Source: Physella acuta (Eukaryota > Mollusca > Gastropoda > Physidae). From it: a stretch of DNA of 64,000 bases. Numbering within the stretch: position 1 is the first letter of the stretch; the number at the start of each line of letters is the position of its first letter. The position numbers and the translations under genes were made by a program. A model generated the notes under the pieces. The model did no database searches. It saw only the letters and a program-made list of their open reading frames with translations, and had not been told where the DNA came from. Positions 45,801 through 55,077 of this stretch are shown here, piece by piece. The stretch is from contig NW_026731874.1 of the NCBI RefSeq assembly GCF_028476545.1, positions 868,501-932,500 of the forward strand, in the 5' to 3' direction.

Positions 45801-47269
45801 TGATCGGCCGTTAGCCTTTTTCATTGCTGCGTATTTTAAAAACATGCTCGTTCAGCGGCCTTTTTTTTTTTTGGCGCTAAATAATCTGTTTATGGGCATT
45901 TTAAGCGTTTATTTATTTATTTTTTTAAGCTAGACGTAGATCTAGTTTAAAAAATATTTTTTTTTTTATACAGCTGGCTGTCTAGCATGCCTGATATGTG
46001 AACTTAAAAAAAAATGATCGAACTTTAAAAAAAAAATTACCAGAAGTAGGGAAGTAGGTCTGTTTTTCAATTTGCTTGAAAAAAAGGGGGGGGGGGGGAG
46101 AGAGAAGTGAAGACACCGACCATCTCGTGTACGCGTGTTCATCCTATGACGTGTACTACAGGCCTGCTGAACTCACGGTGACCCGCGACCGTGGTGGGAT
46201 TTTTCATCCACAGGATAGTAAACGTAAGCAAGCAATCACGCGAGTGACGATGTTTGGAGATTTTATTCAAAAAAAAAAAAAAATCACATACGTCATGTTT
46301 TCAAGATGAAAAAAAATTTAATGTAAAAAAAAAAAAAAAAAAAAAAAAAAGACACTAAAAAAAATACCATGTATGAACCTCAGCTGCCACACTGTTGACT
46401 CAATATAATGTGAATTGAGTGTAAAATGTATTTGTATTTATTTATAAACTATCATAACTATTACTATCAATACTATCATATCATTTTAAGCATATTTATT
46501 ATTTAAAATTAGAAAATTAGAATTTGAAATAAAAATATTTATTATCAATTATGGTCATTTGATTTATGCAGGTGTTCATTATTTCATAAAATGGTATGAA
46601 TAACATGTAGAGTAGAATTTAATAAATAATAAAATAACTAGATCTAGTTTAATTATCAACCAGTTGCTTTTTGTTATTTTTCGGTGAGTAAATTACCTAA
46701 GCTGACGCAATTTCTGTGGCGGGAATGAAAAGCTCGTGCACACAAGTCCACGACGTAATGTTATGCCGGTCGAGGAGCAAGAATGCCGTTTCGGCATACA
46801 TTTTCCATTCTAGACAAATTTTCAAATTCTCTCTTTTCTCGTCAACCGAATAAGCTAGATATTTAAATGTGGTGTCAAATGTTCTCTTAAGGGGTAAGGA
46901 AGTTAATGGTGTATTTAAAATAACAGAATATTTTATTTAAAAAAATCCATAATTCAACCTATTCTATAAGCTTATAAAAATAAAACTTAAACAAGGAAAC
47001 ATGTTTGTATTTTAGAAAACATAAATCCTCCTCAAAATGTGAAATAATTATTAAAATTTAAGGAGTCACCTATTTTTCACATTACCAGTCGCGGGCGATT
47101 TTACGTAGGCCTACCTAAAACGATAGATTACCCTACTCTTAACATTCACTACAACTACACTACACTCTGCTGACTGCTACACTACAATGAGTGACTACAC
47201 TACACCTACAGTTTTGCTCAGGTTTTCCTGTTTTGAAGCAGCTATGTTCATTAATTGATGAAAATCCAT
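30822..47269 (-). CDS. SPTY2D1: SPTY2D1, SPT2-type histone chaperone, complete, 5 exons, 663 residues
   Basis: SPT2 proteins bind histone H3-H4 and act in transcription-coupled nucleosome handling in the nucleus. Exons in transcript order: 47269-47210, 40017-39906, 38974-37466, 31215-31080, 30996-30822; all junctions are GT-AG and phases fit. Exon 1 gives MDFHQLMNIAASKQENLSKT, resembling the remembered human MDFREILLIASKGQ start; exon 2 gives KVARYSLDLPAPKK (human KRYSLAVGPPKK). Exon 3 holds the low-complexity Lys/Ser-rich middle with a conserved-looking RPPPMDFKSILAMAEEKQ. The last two exons encode the SPT2 domain: an acidic run (IIDSDEDSDLDGF), IQKLFGYNKNKYKDEEDD, and EDLEDIRREQEELKRKALL ending KKRTKK. 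Human SPTY2D1 is about 685 residues. Three coding tandem repeats occur in exon 3. Start codon 47269-47267 rests on homology; no transcript evidence. Confidence 0.93.
31548..35908. repeat. 24/29-nt minisatellite, roughly 170 copies, in SPTY2D1 intron 4 gap (exon 37466 to exon 31215)
   Basis: All units share CAGTAGATCTGTGGGCCA. They differ in the linker: CCCCTA (24 nt), GCCCTA (24 nt) or GCCCACCCCTA (29 nt). Linker types are interleaved irregularly, with similar multi-unit patterns reappearing (for example near 32257-32480 and 32850-33020). Each unit has a BglII site AGATCT. The many short frames are by-products. Confidence 0.95.
35909..36345. repeat. 26-nt AT-rich minisatellite, about 17 copies, abutting the previous array
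   Basis: The unit is TACTTTAGCTACTTTTATTA plus CAACTC (variants CAACTG, TACATTAGATAC). The change from the 24/29-nt array is abrupt at AGATC|TACTTTAG, suggesting this array arose at the edge of the other. Confidence 0.93.
36346..37465. other. SPTY2D1 intron, including a G/T-rich stretch at about 36975-37300
   Basis: 36346-36970 is plain AT-rich intron. 36975-37300 is made almost only of G and T (TTTCGTTTGTGTTT-like), opening a 98-codon frame with no protein features. No gene or element recognised. Confidence 0.6.
37576..37730 (-). repeat. coding 33-nt tandem repeat in SPTY2D1 exon 3, 5 copies
   Basis: Five copies of an 11-residue block, GLAKKSDLTGN, in frame. Copies differ by only one or two nucleotides (ATTACC/ATTGCC). 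The Lys-rich block adds charge without disturbing the frame. Confidence 0.95.
38110..38190 (-). repeat. coding 27-nt tandem repeat in SPTY2D1 exon 3, 2-3 copies
   Basis: Encodes SSRKSSLNS repeated, with a diverged third copy (SSHKLSVM). Confidence 0.85.
38634..38822 (-). repeat. coding 21-nt tandem repeat in SPTY2D1 exon 3, 9 copies
   Basis: Nine exact or near-exact copies of TTTGGAATCACCTGTCCCAT G on the plus strand encode the heptad HGTGDSK on the gene strand, in frame. One copy has CAC for CAT giving Arg instead of His. Confidence 0.95.
39456..39890 (-). repeat. 69-nt minisatellite at the donor of SPTY2D1 exon 2, 6 copies
   Basis: Read on the gene strand, exon 2 ends GAAAGAG|GTTAGTTGC, and each array unit begins CAG|GTTAGTTCAACC, a stronger donor than the functional one. 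The first, shorter unit (39860-39905) is a diverged copy adjoining the exon. The 131-codon frame on this strand is repeat read-through (69 is divisible by three). Confidence 0.92.
40036..40440. repeat. 21-nt minisatellite upstream of the SPTY2D1 exon 2 acceptor, about 19 copies
   Basis: The plus-strand unit is TTGGGTGGTGCATGTGTCACA, with GGGGGG and GTAT variants. On the gene strand it begins about 20 nt before the acceptor, i.e. in the branch-point region, replacing it with CA/AC-rich repeat. Confidence 0.92.
40441..42264. other. SPTY2D1 intron 1, part; no gene
   Basis: Contains a fragment with GTGACGTTG and TGGGTGACCCC near 41090-41165 that also resembles parts of 48585-49000 and 49990-50035, so it is a remnant of a dispersed element. 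A G-run occurs near 41818. Nothing else recognised. Confidence 0.5.
42273..43504 (+). mobile_element. decayed hAT DNA transposon with transposase remnants
   Basis: Ends CAGGGGTCTCCAAACT (42273) and AGTTTGGAGACCCCTG (ending 43504) are perfect inverted copies, flanked by the 8-bp duplication TTCTAGAG at 42265-42272 and 43505-43512, as expected for hAT. Inside, 42389-42670 encodes a transposase piece (HHFSFAMDESLDSCSTSQLL, then FIRGVDQDMNITQELASL) and 43160-43260 the C-terminal part (FGTTYRCEQTFSRMKYVKNN). These resemble the GTF2IRD2/ZBED-type transposases. The middle is disrupted by stops and frame changes and much is deleted; two G-runs lie near the end. Dead copy in SPTY2D1 intron 1. Confidence 0.9.
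43513..44768. other. SPTY2D1 intron 1, part; nothing recognised
   Basis: AT-rich intron with no coding or structured feature that I can support. Confidence 0.5.
44769..47132 (-). mobile_element. 2.4-kb inverted-terminal element related to the MITE at 50698-51249
   Basis: It starts GGTAATCTATCGTTTTTGGT and ends AAACGATAGATTACC. Its first 260 nt match the right half of the 50698 element, reversed, and its last 230 nt match the left half, so it is a longer relative in the opposite orientation. CTTAACAT lies directly before the left end and again 5 nt after the right end (47138-47145), probably the target duplication. The extra interior (about 45030-46900) has no transposase I recognise; it holds a CRE-like TGACGTCA at 45482 and A-runs. 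It sits in SPTY2D1 intron 1, about 80 nt from exon 1. Confidence 0.75.
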
Positions 47270-47880
47270 GTTTAATTTAACAATTTAGTTTAATATTATA
47301 GATCTAGATCTCGATTCTAGAATCTATAGGTTAGTCAATGAGTGTTGATTGCTGTAGAACTAGATTCTATATCTCACTCAGTAGCACAACAAAGTCAGTG
47401 ATTCGCCTAAAACCAGAATATAGCAAAACTTCATCGAAAAACATCTTAAAATAGCCTTCCAGGCCAGGATCGCACCCGGCTTGGTTCGCACTGGACATGA
47501 AACGATCATCATAATCAAATTTACACTTTAAATATTAGTAAAGGTTTCCAATGGATAATAAAGTGACCCACGCTTTTCTTTATCGTTATTTAAGTAGCAG
47601 TGTATTATTATATATTTTTTTAAAAATCATTTATTTTCTACTTTTTCTACTAACGATGTTTATCTATAGTCTGTTATTAATAACAGATGGCAGGTTTACG
47701 TCATGACATTTACGTCATGATGTCATGACGTAAACTTGTCGGGACTTGACAACTTTGCTCCTAAAAGTCTATTTTACTCTAATTAATCATTTCTCTTATT
47801 AACTATTTATTTAACTGGAATATTTTGCTTTTTTTCCCTTGGTGTCATTCCCCTAAATGGTGTAGCCCCGCCACCCCACC
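47270..47880 (-). promoter_or_regulatory. upstream region of SPTY2D1 with a bZIP-site palindrome at 47694-47735
   Basis: GTTTACGTCATGACAT at 47694-47709 is perfectly mirrored by ATGTCATGACGTAAAC at 47720-47735, and the 10-nt spacer holds a third TTACGTCATG. TTACGTCA/TGACGTAA is the type of site bound by ATF/CREB and related bZIP factors (established for the motif class). Its position about 430 nt upstream of the SPTY2D1 start codon makes a promoter role plausible, but it could equally be the hairpin of a small transposon. Confidence 0.45.
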
Positions 47881-48584
47881 CCCGTTATGGTGAACGGAAA
47901 AAAAGACACAGAAAAATAAACACAGAAAAAGTCAGTTTTTGCTAGGAAAAAAAGTCACAGAAAAAAAGTCACAAAAGAAAAAAGTCACAGAAATAATAAA
48001 GTCACAGAAAAAAGTCTCAAAAATATTCTTAGAAATATTTTGATTTAATTTTTATAAATTTTGATAATTATAAAATGTTGGGTGTTCATTAATGTGCTTG
48101 GTTTTTTTTCGTAGCATATTTGTTAACAACAATAATAAGTTAAAATATTGTAAGATGTGCCTAGCAACTGGCAACGTCAACATTTGTTACGTATTTAGTT
48201 AAAATAATGCAGGGTGGAAAATTATTATAAAATAAATGTAGGCCCATCATTGTGTTTGCATATGTTTTTGCCTTATCTTGGTCGGCTTCTCCTCAGCCGG
48301 CTTTGTCCGTCCATATTGTGTTTTGTTTACGTTTAGCGTTAATCACAGCCTTTGTATCGTGTCGGCTTACTCTTTTGATCCTAGGCTTTGTTATGTAAAG
48401 AGCCTGATAAATGTGAGCAATAAAGGTGGTTGAACTATTTTTGTGATTAGTTGAGAAGAGTAAATCACTTAACTTTTTCTTTATGCGATTTCACGCTAAT
48501 TTAAAGTTAATATTTAAAAAAACACGATTGAAACCAAAAAGGTTGGAACATCATATTAAATTCTTTTAAATATTATATGTAAAG

Positions 48585-48998
48585 GGGTCGTCCGTATAAA
48601 TGATGTCACACTCGTAGGGGGGAGTGGGGTCCGTAATTTTGTTACGGTGTGTGATGAGGGGGGGGGGGTTCAGATGGTGCGACGTCACACTTTTGCATTT
48701 TAAAAAAGTAATGTTAGAAAACTAATTTTAGACGTTATTTTGCATTTTAGAAAACTGTTTTAATAAATTGTAATAGAAATTGATTAAAATATTCTATGTC
48801 GACAGAGTTCAGACAAGATTTTGGAAAAATATCGATGGTTTAAGAAAAATTCAACTGCATTTTGAGGGGAGCTGTAGGCGGAGGTGTGACGTCATTTTAG
48901 GGGGGGGGGGGCGGGCGTCTGGTTTTTTGTGACGATGTGTGACGGAGGGGAAGGAGGAGGTAAAAATCGTCAAAAAAGCGTGACGTCTGGTGACCCCA
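48585..48998. repeat. G-rich MITE-like repeat with GGGGTCGTCC and GGTGACCCC ends
   Basis: Left end AGGGGTCGTCCGTATAAATG, then ATGTCACAC; right end GCGTGACGTCTGGTGACCCC. Both ends share the GACGTCA/GACCCC theme in inverted orientation. G-runs at 48659 and 48901. Fragments of the same kind lie at 41090-41165 and 49985-50035. Confidence 0.55.
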
Positions 48999-49694
48999 AA
49001 ATAGAATCACAAATAAAACCTACAAACTTGATACTAAAATATTTTATGTGTTATAAATATTACTATATGAATACAAACCACGCATCTAAATACTACTAAA
49101 ACTCAAATTTGCTTACATGTTTGAATATTTATTTAATTGTTTGTTTGTCTGATTGGCTACTGGATAGAATCTGTACTATTTGTAGAGCTGTAAAATAGTA
49201 TGTAGGTAGAGAACAATTTTTGTTTTCAGACAGACTGTTAATCACAAATTTATTTAAAGACGTTAATTAATTAATTGATTTATTCATTTGTAGATGAACC
49301 ACATTAATTATAAAAGTGTCAAAGAATGGCTTTACATGATTTGTTTACTTTTTAGTACAATAAATGGCGGCTTCAAACCAAAATTTCAGGCTCATTCAGA
49401 TCTTTAACGCGTTATAACGCTAATTTTCTGTCGGCTATAACTTTAACAATACGTCCGTTTGCTGTATTTATTTCGTTCCAACTCTTATATCAATTTTCAA
49501 CTGTCTTTTTCATTTAGTTTTACAATAAATTTCTCTAGCTCTACAATCTGTCCAAGAAAGTTATTTATCGATCTAAATATCAGGTTGCCAAGAAAGTGTA
49601 ATAGGCTTTCATGTGGATGGCACGGGTTCTATACACATCACGTCAATGTTTAAATTTTTTAAATTTTTTTAGAGATATGAATGATACAGTTGGC

Positions 49695-49930
49695 TATCTG
49701 AACTTGGCGGGATACAGGGCAGGTGAAGTAGAGTTCATCTGTTTCTTTGTCCTAAGCATATGAAGGGATAGTGTGATCAGAGACATGCTCGACCGGAATT
49801 GTTTTTTCAAACGATAAAAACATGTTGTCTGAGACTTGGCGGGACACTGGGCAGGTGAAGTAGAGTTGAGTAGGTCACCTGTGACGTCAGTATATGAAGG
49901 GATAGTGTGGTCAGACCTACGCTCAGCCGA
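49695..49930 (-). mobile_element. two reverse-oriented SINE 3' fragments
   Basis: GGCAGGTGAAGTAGAGTT and TATGAAGGGATAGTGTG occur twice (about 49719-49775 and 49854-49910). They are the reverse complement of the 3' half of the SINE at 59835-60073. No tRNA-like head is present in either. Confidence 0.75.
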
Positions 49931-50697
49931 AATCGGTGTTTTTAAAAGATAAAAAAGTCTTTTTGAATGTGTGGTCTGGTTATTTTGTGATGATGAGTGA
50001 CAGACGTGATGTCATTTATGGGTGACCCCCGAAACCCACAGTTATCCAAGGGATGACGGGTAAGTCTAGTATACATCTAAAATGGTTAAATTACATTTAA
50101 TTAATTGTAAGTTGATTAACGTAATACATAAAAGTATTAACAAATTCCATGTTAATTTACATTTGTGATTTTTTTCCAGTGACTTTTTTTCCTGTGTCTT
50201 TTTTTTCCACGACCTTTTTTCCTGTGACTTTTTTCTGTTTTTTTTTCCTGTTTTTTTTTTCCCCAGTGACTTTTTTTCCCTACAATCCCCATTATTTCCT
50301 CTTTATTTAATAGATCTAGATCTTAGATCTCTTAGGTCTTAGATTTATACAAATTGGTTTTACTTTTTCTCTAGATCTATCTACATCTGCCTGGATTCTG
50401 TTTCTTTTCCATTTGTCAAAATGCCTCTTTTATTTTAACATTAAAAGCAACAAAAATCTGTCCAAAAATGACTGACATAATTTTTCTTCCTTTCATTTTA
50501 TTTATTTTTTCTTCCAATCATTGACAATAGGGCCTAGAATCTAGATATCTAGATCTAGATTTTACAATCAGTTTGCTGTTTGTTACAGTTAATGGTAAAC
50601 TACTTTCCTCAAGCTTTTACTACTAGATCTAGATCTAGATCTAGAATCTAGATTCTAGAGATCTAGAGTATCTAGATCTGGCCTAACCATTCCAATC

Positions 50698-51249
50698 GGT
50701 AATCTATCGTTTTGGGTACGTAAAATCGCCCGCGATTTGTAATGTGAAAAACAGGTGACTTCTTAAATTTTAATAATTATTTCACATTTTGAGGAGGATT
50801 TATGTTTTAAAAAATTCAAAAATGTTTCCTTGATTCATTTATGTACCTGTTTTTAAAAAATTGAATTAAAACTTTTCCGTAATAAATGAAGACTAGCGAT
50901 GTTTCCAACAGATGCAACCATGCTCATTTACTATAGCAGCCATCTTGTCTAAGTTTTATTTTTATAAGCTTTTAGCGCCAGATTCAGGGGGAAGCCACTC
51001 TATTTTACAAATGGCTGCTGTTTATAATAGTTTATATAGCAAATCTTGCTCTCAGACACTGCTGTTTAAAGTTAATTTCTGGCCTATATCGATATATTTA
51101 GCCATTGATTTAGGTTTATTATTCATTTATCTATAATATTTGACACAAAAGTATGACAATATACTTCTATTAAAGCCTTGACAATGAGGTAACGTTTTCG
51201 TACATAAATAGCCGCGGGCGATTTTACGTACCCAAAACGATAGATTACC
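50698..51249. mobile_element. 552-bp MULE-like MITE with perfect 9-bp target duplications
   Basis: The left end GGTAATCTATCGTTTTGGGT continues ACGTAAAATCGCCCGCG and is mirrored at the right end (51213-51249), giving roughly 37-bp inverted termini. ATTCCAATC flanks both sides (50689-50697 and 51250-51258). Nine-bp duplications and long inverted termini fit Mutator-like elements. No transposase. A partial copy is at 51595-51730 and a longer relative at 44769-47132. Confidence 0.88.
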
Positions 51250-51594
51250 ATTCCAATCAATATAATAAATTATTAGACTAGTACTAGATCTAGTAGTAAT
51301 CCTAATTTCTAATAATAACACTACACTACAGTAGGCCTAATAGTAATAAATAATATTATTATTAATATTAGGCCTATAAATAAAGTAATAGGCCTAGTTA
51401 AATATAGGCCTAGTAATTATTAATTAATAGCAATAGTAATTTATAATAGGCAATGCAATAGCCATAGATAGACTAGTAGTATAGACTAATATAATACTGT
51501 CTTAATTAGGGCCCTAGCCCTAGAATGCCCTAGATTATTTAATTTTAATAATTTAGTAGTTCAGCCATTATCACTAGATCTAGATGATAATTTA

Positions 51595-51730
51595 TAATCT
51601 ATCGTTTTAGGTAGGCCTACGTAAAATTGCCCGCGACTAGTAATAGGCCCTATGTGAAAAACAGGTGACTTCTTAAATTTTAGTACCTAATTATTTTACA
51701 TTTCGAGGAGGATTTATGTTTTGAACAATA
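51595..51730 (+). mobile_element. partial copy of the MULE-like MITE
   Basis: Begins TAATCTATCGTTTTAGGTAG and continues through AACAGGTGACTTCTTAAATT and GAGGAGGATTTATGTTTT, matching the left 120 nt of the 50698 element; the right end is missing. Confidence 0.8.
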
Positions 51731-51841
51731 GGCCTACTAAAAATAAAATGTAGGCATATTGGGATATTTTTCCTAATTATCATAGAATGATAAAATGGAC
51801 CTTAACCCATTGATAGAAATACCAAATTTATCATTCTAGGC

Positions 51842-53034
51842 CAGGGGTCAGCAACCTGCGGCTCGCGACGTCAAGATGCGGCTCTCCAGCTCCTTGCACA
51901 AATATTAATAGTTAGGCCTATATAATTTCATATTTACTGGACGGTGGGGTACGACTTTACCCTGCGTTCAGTGGGATGGAAAATAAGCCTGGTGAGAACC
52001 AAACGATAGAAGCGAACGATGCAAGTTATTCAAACTGATATCCAAGCCAGTTAGTCGGCGTTTGCCATGTTGAGGCCTTACTGGCTAATGGGAGACACCT
52101 CCTGAGCCGGTGATATCCGTAAAGAAAAAATAAAATAAAAATTAACAGCTTCTAAAGTGGATTAAGATAGTCCTAGAATAATATTATTATTTGATTACTA
52201 ATTTTACTATTCTGGCGAAACATGTCTATGTTTTTATATGAATAAATATTATTTCATATTTAAAACTATTTATTTTAAATAACACATCAACTTTTTTTAC
52301 CTAATCCTAATCAAATACCGAATATTGAACTAATAAACCGGGAGTGATCTCCCCTAAACTTTCTTAAATATTCTTATATAAAACAACAGGGGATGGGAAC
52401 TCGGGATATAGTTATGATTTTTAATCCATTTTAAATACTTAAACTTTTTAAAATAGAATCTCATAGAAAAAAGAATTGCGCACCAAGCGAATGCCAAATA
52501 AAGATGTGTACAATAGTGCGGAATATTATTAGTACTTTATAAATTCACATGCGTTTTTTGAGAAATCGGAAAGAGTGAAAATAACTACTTCCGGTCAGCG
52601 GAAATTACTCAAAATTTGACAGAAGGCAGAAAATTAGATCTTTTACTTACATGTGAAATTTCATTTATCTATCTGAAATAGTACTCAAATTCAAAGTAGA
52701 AAAAGTTCCACTTCCAGTTATCGGAAATCGCTCAAAAGATACGGATCTATGATTTGATATAATACTTGTATATATGAAATTTCATCAACCTAGCTGTAAC
52801 GGTTCTCAAGTTATCGTGTTTACACACACCACATACACACACACACACGGACAAGATTAAAAACTATGTTTTTCTGACTCAGGGATTACACGATTACAGG
52901 GACTGCATAATTACAATACTTTCTCTATACTTCATTTATACGAGAAAGTAAAAATGTTGTGGCTCTTTAAAAACTGGGAAAGTTTTTAAACTGTAACTTT
53001 TGGCTCTTGCGTATCAAAAGGTTGCCGACCCCTG
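51842..53034. mobile_element. non-autonomous hAT element containing another repeat
   Basis: Ends CAGGGGTCAGCAACCT and AGGTTGCCGACCCCTG are inverted copies with one mismatch, flanked by 8-bp duplications TTCTAGGC / TTATAGGC (one difference). No transposase is visible. About half its length is a reverse-oriented ACTTTCTC-family repeat (52338-52949) that inserted into it. Confidence 0.85.
52338..52949 (-). repeat. dispersed repeat copy 2 (ACTTTCTC family)
   Basis: Reverse complement of the family: it runs from AACCGGGAGTGATCTCCCCT to TATACGAGAAAGT with the CACACACAC tract at about 52836-52848. Lies inside the hAT element 51842-53034. Confidence 0.88.
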
Positions 53035-53042
53035 TTATAGGC

Positions 53043-53750
53043 CTAATAGTTTTTTTTCTATGAATTTTTAAAGTTTAAAGTTATGTATTAAACTTGTTAT
53101 ATATCACTGTAACGTCGGATTTAATTGTGTGATTGGCTTTAGGCTTGCATACCACTGCTGCTATTTGAGATATAATTATAAAACTGCACATTAGTGCTAG
53201 AGAGTGTGGGCAATAGAAATATGAAAGTAAAATCAAAATTTGATGAAGGATAATTAGAAATAATCAAGTCAAATTAAAGTGAGAGGTGCTGTTCTATATA
53301 GGTCAATATGCAGACTGAAAGGGTGTAGACCCTTTTATAGTAATTATAGTGACTGCAACAGACGTATGTCCAGAATGTTACTATGATATTTTGTGAGTGT
53401 TATTTTCAGCATCTGACTTTTTGTTAGAATGAGGAGGAGAAATTCAAATGAGCTACAAAAGTGTGAAGTTATTAAATTGCATCTGTAATTGTTCACTCTG
53501 GACTATCATGTTGTCCTGTTAGAATAGTCTAGAACTATATGGTTAAGTAAAAAGTGCAAATACAAGTCTTATTGTCATCCATTCTTGTTTTGACTGAGCT
53601 CAGTTGACTCACAAAGGGACCTATTGCATTTAATGCACCACACATTATCTGCACATCTTATCTCAGTATATCTGTCAAAACTGTCATCAAAACTCTCACA
53701 TTGCACCTAAATAATTACAACATTCTTTTTATAACTTGGACCAGTGTGGA
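53043..53750. other. no gene or element recognised
   Basis: AT-rich sequence upstream of the 19-nt array. A first exon of the gene at 55078 could lie here or further left, but I could not support one. Confidence 0.5.
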
Positions 53751-54775
53751 ATCAATATCTGACCACTGAATCAATATCTGACAGTTGAATCAATATCTGA
53801 CCACTGAATCAATATCTGACAGTTGAATCAATATCTGACCACTGAATCAATATCTGACCACTGAATCAATATTTGACGACTGAATCAATATCTGACCACT
53901 GAATCAATATCTGACCACTGAATCAATATCTGACCACTGAATCAATATCTGACCACTGAATCAATATCTGACCACTGAATCAATATCTGACCACTGAATC
54001 AATATCTGACAGTTGAATCAATATCTGACCACTGAATCAATATCTGACCACTGAATCAATATTTGACCACTGAATCAATATCTGACCACTGAATCAATAT
54101 CTGACCACTGAATCAATATCTGACCACTGAATCAATATCTGACAGTTGAATCAATATCTGGCCACTGAATCAATATCTGACCACTGAATCAATATTTGAC
54201 CACTGAATCAATATCTGGCCACTGAATCAATATCTGACCACTGAATCAATATCTGACCACTGAATCAATATCTGACCACTGAATCAATATCTGGCCACTG
54301 AATCAATATCTGACCACTGAATCAATATCTGACCACTGAATCAATATCTGACCACTGAATCAATATCTGACCACTGAGTCAATATCTGACCACTGAGTCA
54401 ATATCTGACCACTGAGTCAATATCTGACAGTTGAATCAATATCTGACCACTGAATCAATATCTTACCACTGAATCAATATCTGACCACTGAATCAATATC
54501 TTACCACTGAATCAATATCTGGCCACTGAATCAATATCTGACAGTTGAATCAATATCTGACAGTTGAATCAATATCTGACCACTGAATCAATATCTGACA
54601 GTTGAATCAATATCTGACAGTTGAATAAATATCTGACAGTTGAATCAGTATCTTACCACTGAGTCAATATCTGACCACTGAATCAATATCTGACAGTTGA
54701 ATCAATATCTGACAGTTGAATCAATATCTGACCACTGAATCAATATATGACCACTGAATCAATACCTGACCACTG
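53751..54775. repeat. 19-nt minisatellite, about 54 copies
   Basis: The unit is TGAATCAATATCTGACCAC; the frequent variant ends GACAGT instead of GACCAC. It ends about 300 nt before the acceptor at 55076-55077 of the unidentified gene, so it is probably in its first intron or its upstream region. Confidence 0.94.
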
Positions 54776-55077
54776 GTCCTTTCTGACTAAAAGTCAGTCT
54801 TTGGGAAGATGTTAGTTGCTTTAAAAATATCTATAAAAAACATGTGAGCATCAAAGCCCTTTTTTTAACAGCCAAAGAAAACAAGATGAGGTTTATTTTC
54901 CTATTATCAGTGGATATAAAGTTTAAATTTTTAAGGTTTTTACTTGTTTTATGTATCATTTTGTTAACACCAAGACAATAAATGAATTGTTACCAGTTAG
55001 TTCCTTGCTTGGTGTTGCAACTGCTTTCCTTTGTTTTGTTCCTTGATCATGTAGTAACCATTGTTTTTATCTACTAG

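Larger units (their letters stand above)
47895..50285. other. region bounded by inverted GTCACAGAAAAAA-type arms, with dispersed-repeat scraps
   Basis: 47895-48025 is a degenerate tandem of GTCACAGAAAAAA; 50176-50277 is its reverse complement form (TTTTTTCCTGTGACTTTTTT). The arms are about 2.2 kb apart and could be ends of a DNA element, but exact termini and duplications are not clear. No coding sequence in between. Confidence 0.45.
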
